NCBI GenBank assembly: GCA_038245795.1
Contig: JBBRSC010000220.1
Coordinates: 1 to 5,785, forward strand
Length of the DNA: 5,785 bases
From: JBBRSC01 sp038245795
GTDB lineage: Bacteria > Actinomycetota > Acidimicrobiia > Acidimicrobiales > Microtrichaceae
Direction: 5' to 3'
Part shown: in pieces, positions 1-5,785 of the stretch
Layout of the letters: every line of letters starts with the position of its first letter
Position numbering within the stretch: the stretch's first letter is position 1
Notes under the pieces: model-generated
Told to the model about the DNA's origin: nothing
Databases searched by the model: none
What the model saw: the letters and a program-made list of their open reading frames with translations, nothing else
Translations under genes and position numbers: made by a program

Positions 1-2
1 CG

Positions 3-128
3 TTGCGGGCCGTCGAGCGGACTCTGCTCGACGAGCTGGCCGGCGTGGCGGCGCGTCGTTTGAGCGAACTTCGACCGCTTGTCACTCCGGACTCGGATCC
101 GGCGGTGCTCCTCGAGAGCACCGGGTGA
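3..128 (+). CDS. C-terminal end of an unidentified protein (5' part outside window)
   Basis: This is the last 41 codons and TGA stop of a plus-strand gene whose start lies left of the window. The reading frame has GC-rich third positions and yields a helix-prone, charged tail (LRAVERTLLDELAGV, then AARRLSELRPL) followed by a Pro/Asp-containing end (TPDSDPAVLLESTG), which looks like a genuine soluble protein C-terminus. The other two forward frames are less protein-like, and one stops at 61-63. It converges on the glycerol kinase gene, with 4 nt between the two stop codons. I do not recognise the family, and 41 residues are too few to name a function. A perfect hairpin lies in its last codons. 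Confidence 0.6.
   Translation: MRAVERTLLDELAGVAARRLSELRPLVTPDSDPAVLLESTG
103..123 (-). terminator. Candidate hairpin terminator for the minus-strand operon
   Basis: A perfect 8-bp inverted repeat, CGGTGCTC (103-110) and GAGCACCG (116-123), encloses a 5-nt loop. Read on the minus strand it begins 9 nt after the glycerol kinase stop codon, the right place for an operon terminator. A second smaller hairpin (CCGGA 87-91 with TCCGG 98-102, 6-nt loop) directly abuts it. No T-tract follows on either strand, so a classical intrinsic terminator is not shown; stem-only terminators are reported in high-GC actinobacteria. The element lies inside the last codons of the plus-strand gene, so chance pairing in GC-rich coding DNA is possible. 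Confidence 0.4.
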
Positions 129-132
129 ACGC

Positions 133-1632
133 TCAGACGTCCCAGTGACGCGCCCGGTCGACGGCGCGATGCCACGGCCCGGTCAGAGCCGATGCGTCGA
201 CATGGGGGTCGGGTTGGAAAATGGCGCTTGACTGCCAGTGCGCCGAGAGCTCGTCGACGGACGACCACACACCCTCTCCGAGCCCGGCCAACAATGACGC
301 GCCCAGCGCAGTGGTCTCGGGCTGAACGGCCCGGACCACGGGCACCCCGAGGAGGTCGGCCTGGAGTTGCAACAACAGATCCATCGCCGACGCACCGCCG
401 TCGACGCGGAGTTCCGTGACCGATTGCGCAGCCGCATCGCTCATGGCTGACATCACGTCGGCCGTCTGCAACGCCATCGATTCGATCGTGGCCCGTGCGA
501 GGTGCGCTCTCGTAGACCCGCGAGTGAGTCCGAGCACGGTGCCGCGAGCGTGGGGATCCCACCACGGGGCTCCCAATCCGACGAACGCCGGCACCAGTAC
601 CACGCCGCCATTGTCGGGCACCGTGGCAGCGAGGGGCCCGATCTCGGATGCCTCGTCGATGATTCCGAGGCCGTCTCGCAACCATTGCACCGCAGCGCCC
701 GTCACGAAGATCGCCCCTTCGAGGGCGTAGTGGGTGATGTCGCCGATCGGTCCAGGAATCGTCCACGCAACAGTGGTCAACAGACCCTTGCTCGGCTGTG
801 GACACGTCGGACCGACGTTCATCAGGACGAACGAACCGGTCCCATAGGTGTTCTTCGTCATCCCCGGGCGCACGCACGCCTGGCCGAACAGCGAGGACTG
901 CTGATCGCCGGCGATACCGCTGATCGGGACACCATCAGGAATGGGCGCCACGCCCTTGGTGGTCCCGAATCGTCCAGCGCTCGGGCGGACCTCACCCAAC
1001 ACATGGGGGGGAACGCCGAAGAGGTCGCAGAGTTCGTCGGACCACGACATGGTCCGGATGTCGAACAACATGGTGCGACTGGCGTTCGACGGATCGGTGG
1101 CGAGGACACCGCCGCCGGTCCCGCCCGTCAGGTTCCACAACAGCCAACTGTCGATGGTGCCGATCGACAGATCGCTCGTGACTCCGACCCCGCCGTCGGT
1201 CAGGAGCCATTCGATTTTCGAGCCCGAGAAATACGGATCCAGCACCAGGCCGGTGGCTGCGCGGATGGCGTCGAGTTCACCCTGCTGTTCGAGTTGCTCA
1301 CATCGATCGGCGGTGCGTCGATCCTGCCACACGATCGCGCGGTGCACGGGTTGGCCGGTGCGCCGGTCCCACGCCACCACGGTCTCGCGCTGGTTGGTGA
1401 TCCCGATGGCCGTGACGGGGGTGGTCAGGGTGGCGAACAGCTAAGCCAATACGACCCGGGTGACCGACCAGATCTCAGCGGCGTCGTGTTCGACCCAACC
1501 GGGCGCCGGGAAGTACTGGGTGAACTCCCGATAGCTGGAACCGACGACGGCGGCGGACTGGTCGAACGCGATGGCACGCACGCCGGTGGTGCCAGCGTCG
1601 ATGGTGACGAGCAGGGAGGGGTCGGTGATCAT
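133..1632 (-). pseudogene. glpK: Glycerol kinase, interrupted by one in-frame TAG at codon 64
   Basis: Glycerol kinase transfers phosphate from ATP to glycerol to give sn-glycerol 3-phosphate in the cytoplasm. The frame spans 499 codons plus TGA, close to the family's roughly 500 residues. It carries the N-terminal phosphate loop DAGTTG (12-17), NQRET with Arg82/Glu83, Trp102 in AIVWQ, Tyr134 in DPYFSG, and Asp243/Gln244 in AGDQQS, matching the known glycerol-contacting residues. The C-terminal FGGY lobe has GLGAPWWDP, RVDGG and TALGA. Codon 64 (1441-1443) is TAG; the frame continues unchanged on both sides, so this is a point change, not a frameshift. Gene callers would split it into a 63-residue fragment (1632-1441) and a 415-residue fragment restarting at GTG 1380, which lacks the phosphate loop and Arg/Glu pair and should not be active. 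I chose ATG 1632 because it forms an ATGA overlap with the preceding lipoprotein stop; an upstream GTG at 1665 is less likely. DAGTTG replaces the commoner DQGTTS. Sequencing error cannot be excluded. Confidence 0.88.
1441..1443 (-). other. Premature in-frame amber (TAG) codon in glpK
   Basis: The minus strand reads GTA TTG GCT TAG CTG TTC GCC. Upstream codons encode EIWSVTRVVLA and downstream codons run into AIGITNQRET, both classic glycerol kinase sequence in the same frame. Placed against the E. coli protein as I remember it, the stop falls on a Glu nine residues after the conserved Trp of EIW, so GAG to TAG by one G-to-T change is the simplest origin. Every other gene end visible in the window uses TGA. 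Confidence 0.9.
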
Positions 1633-2291
1633 TCTGCGCTCGCCGTTCGGCCGGTGGATGGACACTTCGTGAAGGTCAGGCGACGTAGCGCCGATAGCCG
1701 ACGACTGACCGTGGCGGTCAGTCCAGCGGTCCCGATTTCGTCGTCGGAGGGGAGGAGTCCCGAGAAGTCGCAGGTGGACACCACCGCAGAGTCGCCGCGG
1801 ATAGGTGTGGAGATGAGCACCGGCGAACCCTCGATGGCAAAGCGGAACTGGCTGGCCTCGTCGACGTCGGCGATGCTGAACATGATCTGAGCAACCGCCC
1901 GTTGGCGGGACGTACCGATGACCTCAGCGAACGGGGCTGACAGATCGACGATGAAGCCCTCGTCGGTGCGTCGCACCGAGCGCAGCTTCGTGCCAGCTGG
2001 GATCTGCGACACGAACCCTGCGGCCTGCTCATCTGGGCTGAGCTCGGCGAGCAGACCCGAGAGGATCGTCGAGGGTCGCCGATCGGCGATGTCGCGTTCG
2101 ACTGCCACCAGGAGATCGTTCTTGGTGATGAACAGCAGTGCCTGGCTTTCGCCCTGGGGAGTCGGGTCCTTCTTGGCGACCGGCGCCGCGACGATGACGG
2201 CGGAGTCACGGGCGGAGTCGTCGAGCGGGATGCTGCACGCTGTGACACCAGCCGCTAGCACACAGACTGTCGCCATCCCTCTGAGGTTCAT
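1629..2291 (-). CDS. GerMN-domain lipoprotein, short LpqB-like accessory of the sensor kinase
   Basis: This predicted exported lipoprotein has 220 residues. The N-terminus has Arg4, a hydrophobic stretch 6-18 and the lipobox V16-T17-A18-C19, so Cys19 should be lipidated and the protein anchored outside the membrane. Residues about 50-160 resemble the GerMN (sporulation/germination) fold: ALLFITKNDLLVAVERDI, a helix with ILSGLLAEL, IPAGTKLRSVRRTDEGFIVDLS, then RAVAQIMFSIA and FRFAIEGSPV. Cys174 and Cys210 in the C-terminal part could pair. Its start ATG overlaps the kinase stop (ATGA at 2291-2288), and its own TGA overlaps the glycerol kinase start. In other actinobacteria the gene after mtrB is lpqB, whose product has a GerMN region followed by a beta-propeller and interacts with MtrB. 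Here the propeller half is absent, so the protein is less than half the usual length. An accessory role for the kinase is inferred from position and domain. Confidence 0.82.
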   Translation of the reverse strand: MNLRGMATVCVLAAGVTACSIPLDDSARDSAVIVAAPVAKKDPTPQGESQALLFITKNDLLVAVERDIADRRPSTILSGLLAELSPDEQAAGFVSQIPAGTKLRSVRRTDEGFIVDLSAPFAEVIGTSRQRAVAQIMFSIADVDEASQFRFAIEGSPVLISTPIRGDSAVVSTCDFSGLLPSDDEIGTAGLTATVSRRLSALRRLTFTKCPSTGRTASAE

Positions 2292-3898
2292 CGTGCCCTG
2301 CCGGGGTCGCTCTCGGCGATCGAGATGACGGGAAGTTCCGAGGTGACCTCCGAGGTCGACGGCCCAACGAGCACTTCGTCGAGGCCCAGCGTGTCGTTGT
2401 CCCAGGTGTCGCTGTCCTCGTCGTCGGCTTCGATGAGCGGGAGTTCCACGACAAAGCGCGCACCCGAGATCACGTCGTTCCGGTTCTCCACCCAGACCGA
2501 CCCGCCCTGCAACCGAGCGTGTTCAGCCGCCAGCGCCAGGCCCAGGCCAACCCCCAGGTCGTTGCCGCGCCGGCCCCCCATTTCGCCCCGACTGAACCGA
2601 TCGAAGATCCGTTCGCGTTCGCTCTCGGGAACCCCGGGTCCTTCGTCGGCGACGCCGACCTGGATCCAGTCCATGGGTTCCTCATCGGGCGCGTCGATTG
2701 GTGGATGAGTGGCCCGCATGACGGTGATGAGTCGCGCCCCGTCACCGTACTTCGCGGCATTGCCGATGAAGTTGGCGAGGACCCGCATGAGCCGTCGCTT
2801 GTCCAGGGTGATGATGACGCCCTGCAAGCTCGGGTCCGATTCGATCGTGATGGGCGTGGTCGACAGGGTGCGGCTGGCCATCTCGACCGACTCGACGATC
2901 AGGACCTCGTCGAGCTCGAGCCGTACGGCGCCGGCGTCGAAGCGGGAGATCTCCAGGAGATCCTCGACGAGTTGCGTGAATCGCTCCATGTCGGAGCTCA
3001 GGAGATCGAGGGCGAGTTGTGATCGTTCGGGCATTTCGTCCCGGCCGTTGCGCAGCACTTCGAGCGATGCATTGAACGTTGTCAGCGGTGATCGGAGCTC
3101 GTGGCTGACGTCGCTTGCGAAGCGGGCGTCGCGGTCAATGCGTGTCTGCATGGCGGCAACCATGTCGTTGAAGGCGCTGACGAGTGGCGCCAGATCCACG
3201 TCGTCAGCCCATTCCGAATAGGCGACGCGTGAGTCGAGTCGACCTTGAGCAACGTCGGCGGCGACCTGGGTGATATCACTCAGCGGCCTCAGCACACGAC
3301 GACTCGCCCACCAACCGAGGCCGGCACCGATGGCGGTGATGACGCCCGCGGCGGCCAACAGCGGGACGAGCAGACTGCTGAGGCTCTTGTTGATGTCGCC
3401 GAGTTGGTTGATCTCGAAGTACCCGCCCGTGCTGTTGGGGATCGGGGCCCCGACGGCGAGCAGAATTTCGCCGTTACGTTCGAAGCGGATGGTCGAAGCC
3501 ACCCGCTGATCGAGGACCCGGGCAGTCAGCGACGCCGGGAGCACCGCAGCCCCGTACCGGGTATCGAGGCTGATGGGAATGTCCCCGCCAGCCTTGGCGC
3601 TCCGCACGATCACCGATGGCTTGCCGGCCGTCGACAACGATCCGAACAGGCTCTGGGTGTCGACGTCGGCCGCACCGATCTTGTCGGCCACCAACGTCGA
3701 GTTGATGGCGACGCGTTCCGCGACGAGGCGTTCGCGCTCCGCCAACAGGTTCTGTCGGATGATGATGATCGATGCGATGGTCAGGATCAGCGACACGAGC
3801 AACGCTCCGAGGCTGAACGCAATGGTGATTCGTGCTCGTAGGCCGACCTGCGCCAATGGTCGGAAGCGAGATCTCGTCGGGGGCGCTCCGCCGTTCAC
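2288..3898 (-). CDS. mtrB: Sensor histidine kinase, MtrB-like
   Basis: This membrane histidine kinase of 536 residues should phosphorylate the adjacent response regulator. In order: a basic N-terminus, membrane helix about 23-47, extracytoplasmic region about 48-173, second helix about 174-198, HAMP linker about 199-253, a HisKA dimerisation domain with phosphoacceptor His266 in SHELRSP, then HATPase_c with N box NFIGN (376-380), G1 box DEGPG (418-422), F box IFDRF (431-435) and G2 box GVGLGL (449-454). All catalytic boxes are intact. An acidic, Asp/Glu-rich tail of about 48 residues (489-536) follows the ATPase domain. The start is GTG at 3898, in a GTGA overlap with the regulator stop; no strong ribosome binding site precedes it, fitting translational coupling. 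The MtrB name rests on domain layout, length near that of MtrB, an MtrA-like regulator upstream and a GerMN lipoprotein downstream. Other HAMP kinases share the same core, so kinase function is firm and orthology probable. Confidence 0.92.
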   Translation of the reverse strand: MNGGAPPTRSRFRPLAQVGLRARITIAFSLGALLVSLILTIASIIIIRQNLLAERERLVAERVAINSTLVADKIGAADVDTQSLFGSLSTAGKPSVIVRSAKAGGDIPISLDTRYGAAVLPASLTARVLDQRVASTIRFERNGEILLAVGAPIPNSTGGYFEINQLGDINKSLSSLLVPLLAAAGVITAIGAGLGWWASRRVLRPLSDITQVAADVAQGRLDSRVAYSEWADDVDLAPLVSAFNDMVAAMQTRIDRDARFASDVSHELRSPLTTFNASLEVLRNGRDEMPERSQLALDLLSSDMERFTQLVEDLLEISRFDAGAVRLELDEVLIVESVEMASRTLSTTPITIESDPSLQGVIITLDKRRLMRVLANFIGNAAKYGDGARLITVMRATHPPIDAPDEEPMDWIQVGVADEGPGVPESERERIFDRFSRGEMGGRRGNDLGVGLGLALAAEHARLQGGSVWVENRNDVISGARFVVELPLIEADDEDSDTWDNDTLGLDEVLVGPSTSEVTSELPVISIAESDPGRAR

Positions 3899-4593
3899 GG
3901 TTGGAGCTTGTATCCGAGCCCGCGGATCGTGACCACGTGACGAGGGTTTGCCGGGTCGATCTCGACCTTGGTCCGCAGCCGTCGCACATGGACATCCACC
4001 AAGCGGCCATCACCGAAATAGTCGTGACCCCAGACCCGTTCCAACAACATCTCCCGACTCAGTACCTTCGACGGTTGGCTCGCCAGCTCGACCAACAGTC
4101 GGAACTCGGTCTTGGTCAGGTGCACGATGCGGCCCTCACTCGTGACCACACCTTCGGACGGGATGATCTCCAACTCGCCGAAACGCATCTTGGCGGTCGA
4201 TCCATCGGTGGAGCGGGCCCGACGCAGGAGCGCCCGGATCCGCGCCGAGAGTTCCTTCGGAACGAACGGTTTGGTGAGGTAGTCATCGGCGCCCGCTTCG
4301 AGTCCGGCCACCACATCGTGGGTGTCAGCGCGGGCTGTGACCATGATGATCGGCACATCGCTGCGGCGACGGATCTGACGACACACTTCGAACCCGTCGA
4401 TGCCCGGCAGCATGATGTCGATCAGAACCACGTCAGCTGGCGAGCGTTCGAAGGCCCCTACGGCGTCTTCGCCGCGCGTTGCCTCCTCCACCTCCCAACC
4501 CTCGTCCTCGAGGGCCAGACGTACAGCAGTTCGGATTCGTTCGTCGTCCTCGACGGTCAGGATTCGCGTTCCCACTTCGACAGTCTCGCCCAT
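3895..4593 (-). CDS. mtrA: OmpR/PhoB-family response regulator, MtrA-like
   Basis: This DNA-binding response regulator has 232 residues. The receiver domain (about 9-122) has the acidic pair Asp16/Asp17 after ILTVE, phosphoacceptor Asp59 in LIDIMLPG, switch Thr86 in IMVTA, and Lys108 in LTKPF. The C-terminal winged helix (about 135-232) has LTKTEFRLLVELA, the recognition region VDVHVRRLRTKVE and the wing end IRGLGYKL. DTHDVVAGLEAGADDYLTKPF and LLERVWG resemble actinobacterial MtrA, an essential regulator of cell wall and division genes in mycobacteria. The ATG at 4593 is preferred: it lies 16 nt after the phosphatase stop and leaves a short leader before the first receiver strand. A TTG at 4650 would overlap the phosphatase by 41 nt with no recognisable homology in the extra residues; GTG 4575 is another possible start. 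The TGA stop overlaps the kinase GTG. Targets cannot be read from this window. Confidence 0.93.
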   Translation of the reverse strand: MGETVEVGTRILTVEDDERIRTAVRLALEDEGWEVEEATRGEDAVGAFERSPADVVLIDIMLPGIDGFEVCRQIRRRSDVPIIMVTARADTHDVVAGLEAGADDYLTKPFVPKELSARIRALLRRARSTDGSTAKMRFGELEIIPSEGVVTSEGRIVHLTKTEFRLLVELASQPSKVLSREMLLERVWGHDYFGDGRLVDVHVRRLRTKVEIDPANPRHVVTIRGLGYKLQP

Positions 4594-4609
4594 GGCGCCA
4601 TGCCGCGCG

Positions 4610-5434
4610 TCAGTTGGGAGAATCAGACGCCAATCCGTCGGCCCGCGCAATCAATTCGATCAGCGCTGCCGCCAGCCCCGGGTGGCACACGAGTGCGGAG
4701 CCCGGACGGAGCTGACCTCCGTCGAGCGATGAGGCGTGTGCGCCGGCCTCGACCGCAATCAACCCGCCAGCGGCGAGGTCCCATGGCCCCAACCCTTCCT
4801 CGAAGTACGCATCGAGTCGCCCGGACGCAACGGCGCAGAGGTCCATGGCGGCGGCGCCCGCGCGGCGGATGTCACGAACCTCCGGCACAACGGTCACCAG
4901 TCGCTCGGCTTGCTGTCGACGGGTCGCTGCCAAGTAGCTGAAGCCCGTTCCGACGAGCGCCTGCGCCAGGGGAGGACAGTCGACCGCCAGATGGAGCGGC
5001 ACGCCGTTGCACGTCGCACCCAGTCCGCGCGCTGCGGCGTAGGTCGACGCCAGGCTCGGGCAGATCACCGCCCCGGCGACGACCTCGCCGTCGACTTCTG
5101 CGCCGATCGATACGGCCCACCCGGGGAGGTCATAGACGAAGTTCGTTGTGCCGTCGATGGGATCGAGGATCCAACGGACCCCGCTCGTGCCCGATCGCTC
5201 GCCGCCCTCCTCGCCGAGGACCCCGTCGTTGGGACGGGCGTCGAGCAACAGGGAGACGATGAGCTCCTCGGTGGAACGGTCGACGTTCGTCACCAGATCG
5301 GTCATCGACGACTTGGTCGCGAAGGCGAGTCCTCGGCGACGTTCCGTGACGGCATGATCAGCGGCGGCGGCGCCGACGATCAGCGCCAGATCACGGAGCG
5401 CCTCCGCGCTTGCGTTGTCCCGACGAGCGGTCAT
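4610..5434 (-). CDS. Inositol monophosphatase family protein
   Basis: This Mg2+-dependent sugar/inositol phosphate phosphatase has 274 residues, a normal length for the family. It shows the full active-site set: DLVTNVD (46-52), GEEGG with Glu75, the signature WILDPIDGTTNF with metal ligands Asp91 and Asp94, and GPWDLAAG with Asp219. Family members hydrolyse myo-inositol 1-phosphate; relatives act on fructose 1,6-bisphosphate, histidinol phosphate or PAP, and the substrate cannot be settled from these motifs. Free inositol would feed phosphatidylinositol and mycothiol synthesis in actinobacteria, which would suit an envelope-linked operon, but that is inference. ATG 5434 is chosen, 4 nt after the preceding stop; an upstream TTG at 5479 would overlap that gene by 41 nt. 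No strong ribosome binding site is visible, so coupling to the upstream gene is likely. The stop lies 16 nt before the response regulator start. Confidence 0.92.
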   Translation of the reverse strand: MTARRDNASAEALRDLALIVGAAAADHAVTERRRGLAFATKSSMTDLVTNVDRSTEELIVSLLLDARPNDGVLGEEGGERSGTSGVRWILDPIDGTTNFVYDLPGWAVSIGAEVDGEVVAGAVICPSLASTYAAARGLGATCNGVPLHLAVDCPPLAQALVGTGFSYLAATRRQQAERLVTVVPEVRDIRRAGAAAMDLCAVASGRLDAYFEEGLGPWDLAAGGLIAVEAGAHASSLDGGQLRPGSALVCHPGLAAALIELIARADGLASDSPN

Positions 5435-5438
5435 GGAC

Positions 5439-5747
5439 TCAGGCCGGTGTCGGTCGGTTCGAGGCGCGGGCGCGTTCAACGGCGGCGGCCTCGAGGGCGC
5501 GAACGGTTTTCCATTCGCCGAGTGCCCGCAGGGTCAGCGCTGCGACCAGTGCCGCGCCGGCCGCCCCCAGGATGGAACCCACCCACAATGTCGCGCCGAT
5601 CCACGTATCGCACGCCCCGTTGCACTGCAGATCGGCGAACGATCCGCCGATCATGGCGCCGAGCGCGCCACCGAGGAACACGGACAGAAACGCCACCCAC
5701 CGGGCCGTGACCGATGGCAACGCAGAGGGCGGATCGACCGGCGACAT
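5439..5747 (-). CDS. Small two-helix membrane protein of unknown function
   Basis: This 102-residue protein has two predicted membrane helices, about 17-36 (Gly/Ala-rich, LGGALGAMIGG) and about 50-72 (GSILGAAGAALVAAL). They are joined by a short loop with two cysteines, Cys42 and Cys46 (QCNGAC), which would be extracytoplasmic if both ends face the cytoplasm and could form a disulfide. The C-terminal 30 residues are charged and helical (EWKTVRALEAAAVERARAS). I do not recognise the family. The ATG at 5747 follows GGTGAG with only 3 nt spacing, a weak ribosome binding site. It is the first complete gene of the minus-strand unit, 4 nt ahead of the phosphatase start, so it is probably co-transcribed. 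The codon use looks like that of its neighbours. Confidence 0.75.
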   Translation of the reverse strand: MSPVDPPSALPSVTARWVAFLSVFLGGALGAMIGGSFADLQCNGACDTWIGATLWVGSILGAAGAALVAALTLRALGEWKTVRALEAAAVERARASNRPTPA

Positions 5748-5785
5748 GGACTCACCGTACTCCCGGCCGTCGGAGCCGCAACCTC

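Noticed and set aside
11..33. Perfect 8-bp inverted repeat CGTCGAGC / GCTCGACG with 7-nt loop
   Set aside because: It lies well inside the plus-strand coding frame with no regulatory context; GC-rich self-complementary codon runs such as these arise easily by chance.
133..1380. Functional shortened glycerol kinase restarting at GTG 1380
   Set aside because: It would lack the ATP phosphate loop and the Arg82/Glu83 glycerol contacts, and no convincing ribosome binding site precedes the GTG.
1633..1665. Upstream GTG start for glpK adding 11 residues
   Set aside because: ATG 1632 makes the same ATGA overlap seen at the preceding junction and gives the usual short leader before the phosphate loop.
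502..1890. Long open frame on the plus strand opposite glpK and the lipoprotein gene
   Set aside because: It is antisense to strongly recognised proteins, its translation is low-complexity (Arg, Gly, Asp, Pro-rich) with no domain, and it crosses a gene boundary; it is a typical by-product of high GC.
4594..4650. Upstream TTG start for the response regulator
   Set aside because: It would overlap the phosphatase by 41 nt and add a 19-residue leader unlike response regulators; an ATG is available at 4593.
3832..4941. Long plus-strand open frame opposite the response regulator and phosphatase
   Set aside because: The opposite strand encodes an intact response regulator with all key residues; the antisense translation has no recognisable domain and spans several gene junctions.
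4736..5710. Plus-strand open frame opposite the phosphatase and small membrane protein
   Set aside because: The translation is Arg/Gly/Asp-rich without domains and lies opposite a phosphatase with complete active-site motifs.

Overview
The window looks like chromosome of a high-GC actinobacterium. GC-rich third codon positions, TGA as the terminator of every gene, and an MtrA/MtrB-like two-component pair followed by a GerMN lipoprotein (the mtrA-mtrB-lpqB arrangement) all point there. The short lipoprotein and the gene neighbourhood would suit a deep-branching lineage such as Acidimicrobiia, but that placement is inference from the sequence alone.

Layout: almost everything is on the minus strand, so the genes read from the right edge to the left. 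In transcription order they are: a small two-helix membrane protein (5747-5439), an inositol-monophosphatase family enzyme (5434-4610), an OmpR/PhoB-type response regulator resembling MtrA (4593-3895), a sensor histidine kinase resembling MtrB (3898-2288), a GerMN-domain lipoprotein (2291-1629), and a glycerol kinase reading frame (1632-133). Junctions are 4 nt, 16 nt, then three consecutive 4-base stop/start overlaps (GTGA, ATGA, ATGA), so this is very probably one polycistronic unit with translational coupling. At the left edge, the last 41 codons of a plus-strand gene run into the end of the glycerol kinase frame with only 4 nt between the two stop codons. A perfect hairpin just past the glycerol kinase stop may terminate the long operon. 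No stretch over 300 bases lacks a gene; no tRNA, rRNA, CRISPR array or mobile element was seen.

How the genes work together: the kinase senses an envelope or cell-cycle signal, phosphorylates the regulator, and the lipoprotein is likely an extracytoplasmic accessory of the kinase, as LpqB is for MtrB in other actinobacteria. The phosphatase and glycerol kinase are small-molecule phosphate enzymes that may serve inositol- and glycerol-containing envelope lipids; that link is inference.

Most notable: the glycerol kinase frame is complete and carries all expected substrate-binding motifs, but it has one in-frame TAG at codon 64 (1441-1443) with the same reading frame continuing on both sides. 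This is a point nonsense change (probably GAG to TAG), either a real recent inactivation or a base error. A second point is that the LpqB-like protein is only the GerMN half of the usual protein. I see no convincing wholly new system here.
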